Shown piece after piece: positions 7,948 through 16,350 of a stretch of 64,000 nucleotides of DNA. Each line of letters starts with the position of its first letter. Positions within the stretch are counted from its first letter, which is position 1. The position numbers and the translations under genes are program-made. A model generated the notes under the pieces. That model was not told the DNA's origin. It did not search any database and worked only from the letters and a program-made list of their open reading frames with translations. This stretch comes from CAVPGP01 sp963718065 (GTDB lineage: Bacteria; Actinomycetota; Thermoleophilia; Gaiellales; Gaiellaceae), in contig CAVQYE010000014.1 in the NCBI GenBank assembly GCA_963718065.1, positions 1 to 64,000 on the forward strand, read 5' to 3'.

Positions 7948-9243
7948 ATGCGAAAGCTCGGACTCATCATGCTCGCGCTCGCCGCCGGTGTGCTCGCCAT
8001 CACCGCAGCGGTGCTGCGTGGGCCGGGCCCCGACGCGGGCAACGCGTCGAGCCACCGCGAGGCCCCTCTCATCTCGGAGGACCCCTCGGCCGACTCGACC
8101 GACCTCTACGCGTTCCGGAGCCCGGACAAGCCGGACACGCTGACGATTCTCGCCAACTACATCCCCGGCGAGGACCCCGCAGCGGGGCCGAACTACTACA
8201 CGTTCTCGCCGAACGTGCGCTACTACCTCCACGTCGACCGCAACGGTGACGGTCTCGCAGACGTCTCCTACAAGTTCGCGTTCGACCGGAAGAACGGCCC
8301 GTTCTTCCTCGGCGACACAACGCAGCCGTACACGGTGACGAAGCTCGTCGGCCACAAGCAGACCGTGATCGCCCGGGGCACGACGCCGCCGAACAACATC
8401 GGCCCGCGCTCGACCCCGAGCTACCGCGATCTCGCCGCCAAGGGAGTGCTCAAGGGCAGCGACGGCTCGACGGTCTTCGCCGGCCAGCGTGACGACCCGT
8501 TCTTCGGCGACGTCGGCGCGATCTTCGACCTGCTCGCGATCCGCAAGGGCACGGGCAACCAGGGTGGCGGGAAGGACTTCTTCTCCGGCTACGCCGTGCA
8601 CACGATCGGCCTGCAGCTGCCCATCTCGCAGCTCGACACGAAGAGCCACACCGTCGGCGTCTGGACGTCGGCCGAGCGGCGGGCGAACTACATCGGCGGC
8701 AAGGGCTGGAAGTGGACGCAGGTCTCCCGCCTGGCCAACCCGCTGATCAACGAGGTGATCATCCCGACCCCGCTGAAGGACAAGTGGAACCGGGTCAAGC
8801 CCTCGCAGGACGACCAGTTCAAGAAGTACTACACGGAGCCGATCCTGGCCGCCGTGATCAACAAGCTGTACAAGCTCGGCGCGCCGGAGACCGGCCGTGA
8901 CGACCTCGTCTCGGTGCTCCTGACGGGCATCCCCGATGTCACGTTCACGGGCAACACCCTGGCCGACGAGCTCCGTGTCAACCTGTCCGTCCCGGTGACT
9001 CCGGCTGCCAAGTTCTCGCGGCTGGGCGTCCTCGGCGGCGACAACCAGGGCTGGCCGAACGGCCGCCGGCTGGGCGACGACGTGATCGACATCGCCGAGC
9101 AGGCAGTGGGCGGCTTCCTGAAGGGCAAGAAGCTCCCGCTGGGCGACGGCGTCGACAGAGGCGACACCCAGAACATGGGCAGCTTCCCGTACGTCGCGGA
9201 TCCGCAGAGCGGCTTCGCGAACAGCAAGGGCGAGCAGCAGTAG
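7948..9243 (+). CDS. Secreted DUF4331 family protein
   Basis: A 431-residue protein with an N-terminal hydrophobic signal (LGLIMLALAAGVLAITAAVL) followed by the DUF4331 signature ASSHREAPLISEDPSADSTD, LYAFRSPDKPDT and YYLHVDRNGDGLADV. The family is of unknown function. An internal frame opens far upstream within the preceding gene, but the ATG at 7948 has a Shine-Dalgarno sequence (GAAGGAG, 7931-7937) and starts the signal peptide. The stop codon overlaps the GTG of the TPR gene by one base, so the two are translationally coupled. It is the first gene of a six-gene operon with metal transporters and a sigma/anti-sigma pair, which suggests an extracytoplasmic role in metal stress or homeostasis (inference). 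Confidence 0.85.
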   Translation: MRKLGLIMLALAAGVLAITAAVLRGPGPDAGNASSHREAPLISEDPSADSTDLYAFRSPDKPDTLTILANYIPGEDPAAGPNYYTFSPNVRYYLHVDRNGDGLADVSYKFAFDRKNGPFFLGDTTQPYTVTKLVGHKQTVIARGTTPPNNIGPRSTPSYRDLAAKGVLKGSDGSTVFAGQRDDPFFGDVGAIFDLLAIRKGTGNQGGGKDFFSGYAVHTIGLQLPISQLDTKSHTVGVWTSAERRANYIGGKGWKWTQVSRLANPLINEVIIPTPLKDKWNRVKPSQDDQFKKYYTEPILAAVINKLYKLGAPETGRDDLVSVLLTGIPDVTFTGNTLADELRVNLSVPVTPAAKFSRLGVLGGDNQGWPNGRRLGDDVIDIAEQAVGGFLKGKKLPLGDGVDRGDTQNMGSFPYVADPQSGFANSKGEQQ

Positions 9244-10550
9244 TGGCTCGCAAGGCAGCAACGGGAGCGGCGGTGGCCTTGGCCACCGCCGCCGCCCTCC
9301 TCTTCGGCGGTGTCTTCCGGAGCTCGTCCGTCGCCTCGGGCGTCGCTCCGGAGGTCGCCTCGACGCGGCTCTCGTCCGGCTTCGCCGCCGGCGACACGCG
9401 CAGCCTCGTCGCCTCGCTCGAGGCCGACGTCAACGCGCGGCCGACCGACGGTCACGCGCTCGGCCTGCTCGGCCTCGCGTACCAGCAGCGGGCGCGCGAG
9501 ACCGCCGATCCGGCCTACTACGGCAAGTCGGAGACGGCGCTCCGCCGCGCACAGCGCCTTGACGCCAACGACCTCGTCGCAGTCGGCGGGCTCGGCTCGC
9601 TCGCCCTCTCTCGCCACCGCTTTCGCGAGGCGCTCGCCCTCGGCCGGCGTGCGCTTCGCATCTCCCCTTCGACGGCGCGCACCTACGGCGTGGTCGGCGA
9701 TGCCCTCGTCGAGCTCGGCCGCTACCGCAAGGCGTTCCGCTCGTTCGACACGATGACCCGTCTCAAGCCGTCGCTCTCCTCCTACGCCCGCGTCTCCTAT
9801 GCACGCGAGCTCCTCGGCAAGCAGGCCGGCGCGGTGCAGGCGATGCAACTCGCGCTCGAAGCGTCCGCCAACCAGGGCGAGCCTGAGGCATGGACGCGTG
9901 TCCAGCTTGGCAAGCTCTACTTCTCGCACGGGAAGATCGCGGCCGCCGCGACGCAGTATCGCGCCGCCTTGCGTGTCTTCCCCGGCTACGTGAGCGCGCT
10001 CGACGCTCTCGCCCAGGTCGAAGCCGCGCAGGGGAACCTCCGCGGCGCGATCCGTCTCGAGCGGCGTGCGGTCGACGCCGTGCCGCTGCCGCAGTTCGTC
10101 GGCTTCCTCGGCGATCTGTACCGCGCGGACGGGAAGCCTGCGCTCGCGCGGCGGCAGTACGCCCTGATCGGCGCGATCGACCGGCTGTTGCGCGCCAACG
10201 GCGTGCTCACCGATCTCGAGATCGCGCTCTTCCAGGTCGATCACGGGATCCGCCTCGGTGAGGCGCTCAAGCGCGCCCGCACGGCGCAGATGGAGCGGCC
10301 GTCCATCGACGGCGACGACGTCCTCGCCTGGGCGCTCGCCCGCAACGGGCGCTGCACCGAGGCGCTCGGCTGGTCGAAGCAGGCGCTCCGGCTCGGCACG
10401 CAGGACGCCGTCAAGTTCTTCCACCGGGCCGAGATAGAGCGCTGCCTCGGCCGCGACGCCGAGGCCCGATCGTGGTACGCACGCGCGGTGGCGCTGAACC
10501 CGCACTTCTCCTTCCTCTTCTCCGCCAAGGCAAAGGCGGCGCTGCGATGA
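9243..10550 (+). CDS. TPR-repeat protein with N-terminal membrane anchor/signal
   Basis: This 435-residue protein starts with a hydrophobic segment (ATGAAVALATAAALLFGGVF) and then carries successive 34-residue tetratricopeptide repeats from about residue 70 to the end (for example ARETADPAYYGKSETALRRA, FREALALGRRALRISP, GKIAAAATQYRAALRVFPGY, AEARSWYARAVALNP). TPR proteins are scaffolds. Its position between the DUF4331 protein and two Ni/Co-type transporters, with one-base and four-base overlaps, suggests it assembles extracytoplasmic parts of that system. No enzymatic motif is seen. Confidence 0.8.
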   Translation: MARKAATGAAVALATAAALLFGGVFRSSSVASGVAPEVASTRLSSGFAAGDTRSLVASLEADVNARPTDGHALGLLGLAYQQRARETADPAYYGKSETALRRAQRLDANDLVAVGGLGSLALSRHRFREALALGRRALRISPSTARTYGVVGDALVELGRYRKAFRSFDTMTRLKPSLSSYARVSYARELLGKQAGAVQAMQLALEASANQGEPEAWTRVQLGKLYFSHGKIAAAATQYRAALRVFPGYVSALDALAQVEAAQGNLRGAIRLERRAVDAVPLPQFVGFLGDLYRADGKPALARRQYALIGAIDRLLRANGVLTDLEIALFQVDHGIRLGEALKRARTAQMERPSIDGDDVLAWALARNGRCTEALGWSKQALRLGTQDAVKFFHRAEIERCLGRDAEARSWYARAVALNPHFSFLFSAKAKAALR

Positions 10551-11941
10551 AACGGCTGCTCGTCCTCCTCGTGCTGCTGACGGCCATCGTGGCGCCGCCC
10601 CTCGCCTCCGCTCACCCGCTCGGCAACTTCACGGTCAATCACTTCAGTCGTGTTGAGGTGTCCGGACCACGCATCTACGTGCGCTACGTCCTCGACCTGG
10701 CCGAGATCCCGACCTTCCAGGCCGGGCGGATCGATGCGGCGGCCTACTCGCGGCGCATCGCCCGCGGCGCGAGGCTGAGCGTCGACGGCCGCCCCGTCAC
10801 TCTTGTTCCGATCGAGCACCGGCTGGCTCACCCTCAGGGAGCCGGCGGGCTGAAGACGACCCGGCTCGAGGTCGTGCTGCGAGGACCACGCCTCGACGGC
10901 CCGGCGCGGATCTCCTACCGCGACACGAACTTCGCCGGCCGGATCGGCTGGCGGGAGATCGTCGTCGGCGCCGCGACGCCGAGTCGCTCCGCGGAGCTGC
11001 GCGCCTATCCGAAGAACACACTCGAGAGCCCGCTCGACGTCAGGTCCGTCACGGCGTCGCTTTCGCCGGGCGGCGGCGCCGACGTTCCGCCCCGCCTGTC
11101 GAGCGCGAAGTCGCTCGCCACGCCCGACCACGCGACCGAGAGTGGCTTCACGGGGCTTGTCGGCAAGGACGGGCTCTCATGGTTCGGCATCCTGCTCGCA
11201 CTCGGCGCAGCGCTCTTCTGGGGTGCCGCGCACGCCCTCTCGCCCGGACACGGGAAGACGATCGTCACGGCATACCTCGTCGGCAGCCGGGGCACGCCAC
11301 GCCACGCGGCGCTGCTGGGGCTGATCACGACGGTCACGCACACCGTCGGCGTCTTCGCCCTCGGAGGCGTCACGCTCCTGCTCTCGCAGTTCATCGTCCC
11401 CGAGACGCTCTATCCGTGGATCGAGCTCCTGTCGGGCGTCCTCGTCGTCGCGATCGGTGCGTCCGTCCTGCGGGCGCGGCTCCGCGGGCGCCAGAGCCAC
11501 GGGCACGACATGCATATACATGCCCATGGTCACCACCATGGGAAAAAGCCCGCACACGGCCACAACCACGACATGGACATGCATGTACATGTGCATGGTC
11601 ATCACCACGGCCATGACCATGCAGCTCCCGGCCGCCGCGGCCTGATCGCCGTCGGAATCTCCGGCGGACTGCTCCCGTGCCCGTCCGCGCTCGTCGTGCT
11701 GCTGGCCGCGATCTCGCTGCACCGCGTCGCCTTCGGGATGCTGCTGATCGTTGCGTTCAGCCTCGGCCTCGCGCTCGCGATCACCGGCGTCGGCCTCCTT
11801 GCGGTGCTCGCAAAGCGGGCGTTTGCCCGCGTGTCGTTCGAGCGGGGGGCGCTGGCCCTCCTCCCCGCCTTCAGCGCCCTCGTCATCCTCCTCGCCGGCG
11901 CAGCCATGACCGTGCGGGCCCTCCCGAAAGTGAGCCTCTGA
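10547..11941 (+). CDS. NicO/RcnA-type nickel/cobalt transporter with His-rich loop
   Basis: A 464-residue protein. A signal peptide (LLVLLVLLTAIVAPPLASA) is followed by an extracytoplasmic domain that starts HPLGNFTVNHFSRVE and runs to about residue 190, then a six-helix transporter of the NicO family with HALSPGHGKTIVTAYLVG and a second conserved region GISGGLLPCPSALVVLL. Between helices, about residues 320-360, is a histidine-rich loop with many HGH/HDH groups, a likely metal buffer. The true start is ATG 10547, which overlaps the TPR stop (ATGA); upstream in-frame codons lack a signal peptide. RcnA-type members export Ni2+/Co2+. The fused periplasmic domain is also found in other actinobacterial homologues as far as I recall. 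Confidence 0.82.
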   Translation: MKRLLVLLVLLTAIVAPPLASAHPLGNFTVNHFSRVEVSGPRIYVRYVLDLAEIPTFQAGRIDAAAYSRRIARGARLSVDGRPVTLVPIEHRLAHPQGAGGLKTTRLEVVLRGPRLDGPARISYRDTNFAGRIGWREIVVGAATPSRSAELRAYPKNTLESPLDVRSVTASLSPGGGADVPPRLSSAKSLATPDHATESGFTGLVGKDGLSWFGILLALGAALFWGAAHALSPGHGKTIVTAYLVGSRGTPRHAALLGLITTVTHTVGVFALGGVTLLLSQFIVPETLYPWIELLSGVLVVAIGASVLRARLRGRQSHGHDMHIHAHGHHHGKKPAHGHNHDMDMHVHVHGHHHGHDHAAPGRRGLIAVGISGGLLPCPSALVVLLAAISLHRVAFGMLLIVAFSLGLALAITGVGLLAVLAKRAFARVSFERGALALLPAFSALVILLAGAAMTVRALPKVSL

Positions 11942-12669
11942 TGTTCGGGCTCGACGACTGGATCGCCCACTTCTCGGACGGAGCGACCCTCGGGCTCGTC
12001 CTGATCGCCGCCGTCGTGCTCGGCCTTCGCCACGCGAGCGACCCCGACCATCTCGCCGCCGTCACGACGCTCATCGCCTCCAAGCGCGACCGCGCCGCGA
12101 GCATCGCCGCCCGGCTCGGCCTCGTCTGGGGCCTGGGCCACGCGACGAGCCTGTTCGTCTTCGGGTTGCCGATCGTCCTCTTCGAGGCGTATCTCCCCGA
12201 GCGGGTCCAGCAGGGCGCCGAAGCCTCGGTGGGGATCGTGATCGCCGCCCTCGCCGTGTGGCTGCTCGTCCGGTGGCGCCGTGGCCTGCTGCACCTGCAC
12301 GACCACACCCATCTCAACCTCCACGGGCAGGAGCGAGGCCACGGGCACGCACACAAGTCACGCACCCGGACGCCGCTCGGCGCCTACGGGATCGGCGTCG
12401 TCCACGGGATGGGCGGCAGCGCGGGCGTCGGCGTGCTCCTGCTCGCAACGATCCAGAGCCGCGCCGTGGCGGTCATCGCACTCGCGCTCTTCGCGGTGTG
12501 CACCGCTCTGTCGATGGCGGCGCTCTCGACAGGCTTCGGGCTCGCGCTCGGCCGCCCGCGCGTACAGTCAGCGTTCGCAGCACTCGCGCCGGCGTTCGGC
12601 GTCGCCAGCCTGGCGTTCGGCGCCTGGTATTTCCTCGGAGCACTGGAGCTGGTCCCGTACTACCTGTGA
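11941..12669 (+). CDS. HupN/NixA-like (NiCoT-related) nickel/cobalt transporter
   Basis: A 242-residue polytopic membrane protein. The first helix carries LRHASDPDHLAAVTTL, matching the HxxxDDH-type metal signature of nickel/cobalt permeases, and the second conserved motif is GLVWGLGHATSLFVFG. A cytoplasmic histidine-rich stretch follows (HLHDHTHLNLHGQERGHGHA), then GIGVVHGMGGSAG. The start ATG overlaps the previous stop by one base. Two different Ni/Co-type transporters in tandem suggest a two-component metal export or a paired import/export arrangement. Direction and metal cannot be decided from sequence. Confidence 0.75.
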   Translation: MFGLDDWIAHFSDGATLGLVLIAAVVLGLRHASDPDHLAAVTTLIASKRDRAASIAARLGLVWGLGHATSLFVFGLPIVLFEAYLPERVQQGAEASVGIVIAALAVWLLVRWRRGLLHLHDHTHLNLHGQERGHGHAHKSRTRTPLGAYGIGVVHGMGGSAGVGVLLLATIQSRAVAVIALALFAVCTALSMAALSTGFGLALGRPRVQSAFAALAPAFGVASLAFGAWYFLGALELVPYYL

Positions 12670-13331
12670 TCGATCACAATGCGGTCGCGAGCTACGCACT
12701 CGATGCACTCGACGAGCCTGAGAGAGAGGCTTTCGAGCGGCATCTCACGGCGTGCAGCGACTGCCGCGACGAGCTCGACTCGTTGCACGAGACGACCGCG
12801 GCGCTCGCCTGGGCGGTCGCCGGCCCGGCGCCTCCCCGGGCCCTCGGTGAGGTCATCCTCGAGCGAGCGCGAAGCGAGCGGCCGAGCAACGTCGTCGCCC
12901 TCCGGCCCCGCCGGTCGATGTGGGCGATCGCGGCCGCAGCCGTCGCGGCGGTCGTCGTCCTCGGCCTGTGGACGGCCTCGCTCCATCGCTCGCTCGGCGA
13001 CGAGCGGTCCGCGAACGCACGACTCGTCGAGCTGCTTGCCCGCCCCGACGCGCAGCGCGTTCGCCTTACAGGCGGCGACGGAACCGTGTTCGTCACGCCG
13101 AGCCGCGAGGCTGCGATCGTCTTCCACCGGCTGCCGGCTGCCGGCAGCGGCCGCGTCTACCGCGCCTGGGTCGTCGGCGCCGGCGGTGTGCTCCCGGCCG
13201 GAGACTTCTCGGGCTCGACCGTCCTGCTCTCGCGACCCGTCCCGCCTGGCACCACCGTCGCGGTCACGCGCGAGCGCCGCGGCAGCGCCGCGATGACGCC
13301 ACCCGTCCTCTACCGGGCGAGGGTCTCGTGA
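12666..13331 (+). CDS. Anti-sigma factor, zinc-finger N-terminus with RskA-like C-terminal domain
   Basis: A 221-residue protein. The first 50 residues form a ZAS-like helix bundle with HLTACSDCRDEL (H-x3-C-x2-C). A single transmembrane helix (WAIAAAAVAAVVVLGLWTA, about residues 80-98) is followed by an extracytoplasmic anti-sigma-K (RskA-type) domain with VYRAWVVGAGGVLPAGDF. The GTG start at 12666 overlaps the preceding stop (GTGA). It lies directly upstream of, and overlaps, the cognate ECF sigma factor gene. The arrangement places membrane sensing in the same transcript as the metal transporters. Confidence 0.85.
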   Translation: MIDHNAVASYALDALDEPEREAFERHLTACSDCRDELDSLHETTAALAWAVAGPAPPRALGEVILERARSERPSNVVALRPRRSMWAIAAAAVAAVVVLGLWTASLHRSLGDERSANARLVELLARPDAQRVRLTGGDGTVFVTPSREAAIVFHRLPAAGSGRVYRAWVVGAGGVLPAGDFSGSTVLLSRPVPPGTTVAVTRERRGSAAMTPPVLYRARVS

Positions 13332-13948
13332 TGAAGGCGGTGTCAGGGTCGGGCTCGGGGCAAAAGGGGATGGGCAGAGAGCTCGGACACCTCTCCGACG
13401 AGGCGGTCGTCGCGCTCGTCGCGCGCGCCGACGACGACGCACTCGCGGCGCTCTACGACCGGTTCGGGCGGGTCGCATACTCGCTCGCCCTGAAGATCCT
13501 CCGCGACCAGGCGCTCGCGCAGGACGCGGTGCAGGATGCGTTCCTGGCGGCCTGGCGCACCGCCGCCGGCTACGACCCGGCGCGCGCGAAGCCGAGCACC
13601 TGGCTGCTGACGCTCGTCCACCGGCGCGCGGTCGACCTCGTGAGGCGCGAGCAGCGCCGGCGCACCGACCCGCTCGAGGACGACACGCCCCAGCCCCTCG
13701 GCGAGCCGACCGAGGACGAGGCGGCGATCCGCGAGCAGCGCCAGCTCGTGCAGCACGCGCTCCGCCAGCTGCCAGACGAGCAGCGCGAGGCGCTCGAGCT
13801 TGCCTACTACGGCGGTTTCAGCCAATCCGAGCTCGCCGAGCGCCTAGGGCTCCCTCTCGGGACGATCAAGAGCCGCATGTTCACCGGCCTGACCAAGCTC
13901 CGCGAGCTGCTCCGCGAGGCGGGCGTCGACTCGCCGCAATCGGCCTGA
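13331..13948 (+). CDS. ECF-family RNA polymerase sigma factor
   Basis: A 205-residue sigma factor. Region 2 includes ALYDRFGRVAYSLALKIL and AQDAVQDAFLAAWRTAA; region 4 includes ALRQLPDEQREALELAYY and FSQSELAERLGLPLGTIKSR (helix-turn-helix). Chosen start ATG 13331, overlapping the anti-sigma stop by one base; an internal ATG at 13370 is a possible alternative. It is the last gene of a run of six overlapping genes, so sigma and anti-sigma are co-expressed with the putative metal system. Resembles the SigK-RskA partnership by the anti-sigma type. Confidence 0.88.
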   Translation: MKAVSGSGSGQKGMGRELGHLSDEAVVALVARADDDALAALYDRFGRVAYSLALKILRDQALAQDAVQDAFLAAWRTAAGYDPARAKPSTWLLTLVHRRAVDLVRREQRRRTDPLEDDTPQPLGEPTEDEAAIREQRQLVQHALRQLPDEQREALELAYYGGFSQSELAERLGLPLGTIKSRMFTGLTKLRELLREAGVDSPQSA

Positions 13949-13997
13949 AGGCCCCGTTTCGCGGCGGACCGGCGCGGACACGTACGATCCGCGCCTG

Positions 13998-14942
13998 ATG
14001 ATCGAGGTCTCCGAAGAGCTCAAGGGCCGCAGCTTCACGCGGGTCAACGACTTCAGCCATGACGAGTTGCTGATGTGCCTCGACCTTGCCGACCAGCTGA
14101 AGGAGCTGCAGCGCGCCCACGAGCCGCACCAGCTGCTCCCCGGCCGCACGCTCGCGATGATCTTCAACCGGCCGTCGATGCGCACGCGCGTCTCCTTCGA
14201 GGCAGCGATGACCCACCTCGGCGGCGCGGCCGTCGATCTGCGCACCGACGACATCCAGCTCGGCACCCGCGAGCCTGTCCGCGACAGCGCACTCGTGCTC
14301 TCCGGCTACGCCGACGCGATCACGATCCGCACTCCCTCGCAGGCCGACGTCGACGAGTTCGCGAGGTACGCGTTCGTGCCGGTGATCAATGCGCTCACCG
14401 ACGTGACGCATCCGTGCCAGGCGCTGACGGACCTGATGACGATCCGCGAGCACCTGGGCCGGCTCTCCGGCGTCCGGCTCGCGTACGTCGGCGACGGCAA
14501 CAACGTCTGCCGGTCGCTGATGCGCGCCGCCGCCAAGTTCGGCATGCGGTTCATCGCCGCAACGCCGGTCGGCTACGAGCCCGCTCCGGACGCCGTGAGC
14601 CAGACACGCGGCGTGGCGATCCAGCAGGGCGGCTCGGTCGAGCTGACGAACGACCCGCGCGAGGCCGCGGAGGGCGCGCAGGTGCTCTACACCGACGTCT
14701 GGACGAGCATGGGCCAGGAGGAAGAGCGGGCGCGCCGTCTCGCTGACCTCGCGGGCTTCACGGTCGACGCCGAGCTCGTCTCGCTCACCACCGCGGACTC
14801 GATCGTCATGCACTGTCTGCCGGCGCACGCCGGTGAGGAGATCAGCGAAGAGGTGCTCTACGGCCCGCGCTGCATCGCCTGGGAGCAGGCCGAGAATCGC
14901 CTGCACGCGCAGAAGGCGCTGCTGGCGCTGATCGTCCGCTGA
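13998..14942 (+). CDS. argF: Ornithine carbamoyltransferase
   Basis: A 314-residue enzyme converting ornithine plus carbamoyl phosphate to citrulline (arginine biosynthesis), cytosolic. The carbamoyl-phosphate loop SMRTRVSFE, HPCQALTD, the ornithine-binding VGDGNNVCRSL region, DVWTSMGQEEE and MHCLPAHAGEEI are all present at normal spacing. The residue after HCLPAH is alanine, where many bacterial homologues have arginine (HCLPAHRGEE). No other arginine genes adjoin it. A -10-like TACGAT (13983-13988) nine bases before the ATG suggests a very short or absent leader. Confidence 0.9.
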   Translation: MIEVSEELKGRSFTRVNDFSHDELLMCLDLADQLKELQRAHEPHQLLPGRTLAMIFNRPSMRTRVSFEAAMTHLGGAAVDLRTDDIQLGTREPVRDSALVLSGYADAITIRTPSQADVDEFARYAFVPVINALTDVTHPCQALTDLMTIREHLGRLSGVRLAYVGDGNNVCRSLMRAAAKFGMRFIAATPVGYEPAPDAVSQTRGVAIQQGGSVELTNDPREAAEGAQVLYTDVWTSMGQEEERARRLADLAGFTVDAELVSLTTADSIVMHCLPAHAGEEISEEVLYGPRCIAWEQAENRLHAQKALLALIVR

Positions 14943-14945
14943 CCG

Positions 14946-15641
14946 GTGCTGCCGCTCCGCGACAACGTTCCGACACGCAGCCTCCCGTTCGTCACCGGCG
15001 CACTGATCGTCGCCAACGTCGCAGTCTTCGTCTGGGAGATCGGCGGGCGCGGTATCGAGTACCACATCGTCAAGTACGGCTACTACCCGTGCGCAGTCGT
15101 CGACTCGTGCGTCGGCGTGGCGACGCTGCGCGAGGTCTCGTGGATCGAAGGTGCCTTCACGAGCATCTTCATGCACGCCGGCTGGGCGCACCTGTTCGGC
15201 AACATGCTCTTCCTCTGGATCTTCGGCAACAACGTCGAGGACGTGATGGGCAAGCTGCGGTTCGTGCTCTTCTACATCTGCGGCGGGCTCGCCGCCGTTG
15301 CCCTGCAGACGGTCGTCACGTTGGCCACGGCCGGCCCGGCCGGCGAGAGCATCCCGAACATCGGCGCCTCCGGTGCGATCGCGGCGGTGCTCGGCGCCTA
15401 CTTCGTGCTGCTGCCGCGCGCGAGCGTCCTCACACTCGTCGGCTTCTTCCCAGTCCCGTTGCCGGCGTTCCTGTTCCTCGGCATCTGGTTCGCGTTCCAG
15501 ATCTGGCTGGGCGGGCTCGGCGTCTCGCATCCCGAGAGCGGCGGCGGAGTGGCATTCTTCGCCCACGTGGGCGGCTTTGCGTTCGGGGTGCTCTTCGTGC
15601 GTGCGTTCCAGATCCGGCGACCGCTGCAGCCGCGCTGGTGA
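14946..15641 (+). CDS. Rhomboid family intramembrane serine protease
   Basis: A 231-residue membrane protein with rhomboid topology. The L1/HxxxN region is FMHAGWAHLFGNMLFLWIFG, the catalytic serine lies in NIGASGAIAAVLGAY (about residue 140), and the catalytic histidine in FFAHVGGFAFG (about residue 207). An N-terminal helix SLPFVTGALIVANVAVFVWE is followed by an extracellular segment with two cysteines (YPCAVVDSC). It cleaves membrane substrates within the bilayer; the substrate is unknown. The stop overlaps the GTG of the next gene (GTGA). Confidence 0.9.
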   Translation: MLPLRDNVPTRSLPFVTGALIVANVAVFVWEIGGRGIEYHIVKYGYYPCAVVDSCVGVATLREVSWIEGAFTSIFMHAGWAHLFGNMLFLWIFGNNVEDVMGKLRFVLFYICGGLAAVALQTVVTLATAGPAGESIPNIGASGAIAAVLGAYFVLLPRASVLTLVGFFPVPLPAFLFLGIWFAFQIWLGGLGVSHPESGGGVAFFAHVGGFAFGVLFVRAFQIRRPLQPRW

Positions 15642-15940
15642 ACTTCGCGCAGCACGTCACGCGAGCGCTCGAGGCCCTGCCGGAGGAACTGCGACGCGGG
15701 CTCGAGAACATCGCCATCGTCGTCGAGGAGTACGACAAGAGCGATCCGGATCTCTACGGTCTCTTCGAGGACGGCGGCGAGTTCTTCCCGAACAAGGTGA
15801 CGATCTACCGGCGGCCGCTCGTCGAGGACTTCCCCGACCCCGACGAGCTCGAGCATGAGATCCGGGTCACCGTTCTGCACGAGATCGGCCACTACTTCGG
15901 CCTCGACGAGCAGCAGCTCGCCGACCTGGGCTACGAGTGA
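15638..15940 (+). CDS. Small minimal metallopeptidase-like protein (HExxH, MTP zincin family)
   Basis: A 100-residue protein with TVLHEIGHYFGLDEQQL, an HExxH zinc motif plus a downstream aspartate, and an upstream TIYRRPL segment typical of the DUF1025-type predicted metallopeptidases. The GTG start overlaps the rhomboid stop by four bases, so it is translationally coupled to it, and its own stop overlaps a tiny membrane-protein ORF. The family is widespread in actinobacteria, often near housekeeping genes; the substrate is unknown. Confidence 0.82.
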   Translation: MNFAQHVTRALEALPEELRRGLENIAIVVEEYDKSDPDLYGLFEDGGEFFPNKVTIYRRPLVEDFPDPDELEHEIRVTVLHEIGHYFGLDEQQLADLGYE

Positions 15941-16029
15941 GCGACGCGTTCCTGACCTGGCTCGCCGTCGCCTGCGCGGTCGTCGGCGCCGGCATTCTCG
16001 TGGCGTTCTTCCTCGGCCCGCGCCGCTGA
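15937..16029 (+). CDS. 30-residue single-pass membrane microprotein
   Basis: A GTG start overlaps the preceding zincin stop (GTGA) and opens a 30-codon frame. It encodes a short polar N-terminus (SDAFLTW), one hydrophobic helix of about 19 residues (LAVACAVVGAGILVAFFLG) and a basic PRR end. The positive-inside rule would leave the C-terminus in the cytoplasm. The four-base stop/start overlap repeats the style of the two preceding genes, supporting a real coupled gene. A chance ORF of this length is possible, so confidence is moderate. Confidence 0.45.
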   Translation: MSDAFLTWLAVACAVVGAGILVAFFLGPRR

Positions 16030-16095
16030 GAATATGGCCCGCCCGGGCGTCCTGGCGACGGGAATAGGTGCTCGGCACAGCGCGTTTCACCACGT

Positions 16096-16338
16096 ATGCG
16101 AAACCTCAGCGCCATCAAACAGGAGATCGACAGGCTCACGGCACGCCGGGCAGAGGTGTTCCACCTCCTCTCGGAAGGCCACGACGCCACCCTTGCAGCG
16201 GAGCATCAGCAGCTCGAGGAGTCGATCGCGCATCTCTGGGATTCGGCGAGGGCCGAAAAGGCACGCCTGCGGAACGGCGAGCGCGACGAGATCATCCATC
16301 GCGCGCGCGTCGAAGAGCGGCTCAGCCGCGCCGCCTAG
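16096..16338 (+). CDS. Small charged helical protein, DUF2630-like
   Basis: An 80-residue, highly charged, predicted helical-hairpin protein (MRNLSAIKQEIDRL then LEESIAHLWDSARAEKARLR). The WD-x3-R-x2-R-R-like element after a run of Glu/Leu recalls the small actinobacterial DUF2630 proteins. No catalytic residues. Possibly a nucleic-acid or ribosome-associated protein, but there is no direct evidence. Confidence 0.6.
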   Translation: MRNLSAIKQEIDRLTARRAEVFHLLSEGHDATLAAEHQQLEESIAHLWDSARAEKARLRNGERDEIIHRARVEERLSRAA

Positions 16339-16350
16339 CGATCCCTTCGC

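Noticed and set aside
11508..11625. Repeated CAT/CAC/ATG-rich DNA resembling a tandem repeat
   Set aside because: It encodes the histidine-rich loop of the NicO-type transporter and has no regular unit length, so it is coding rather than a separate repeat element.
13881..15566. A long minus-strand frame opposite argF and the rhomboid gene
   Set aside because: Antisense shadow: no family match, and both + strand genes have full motif sets.
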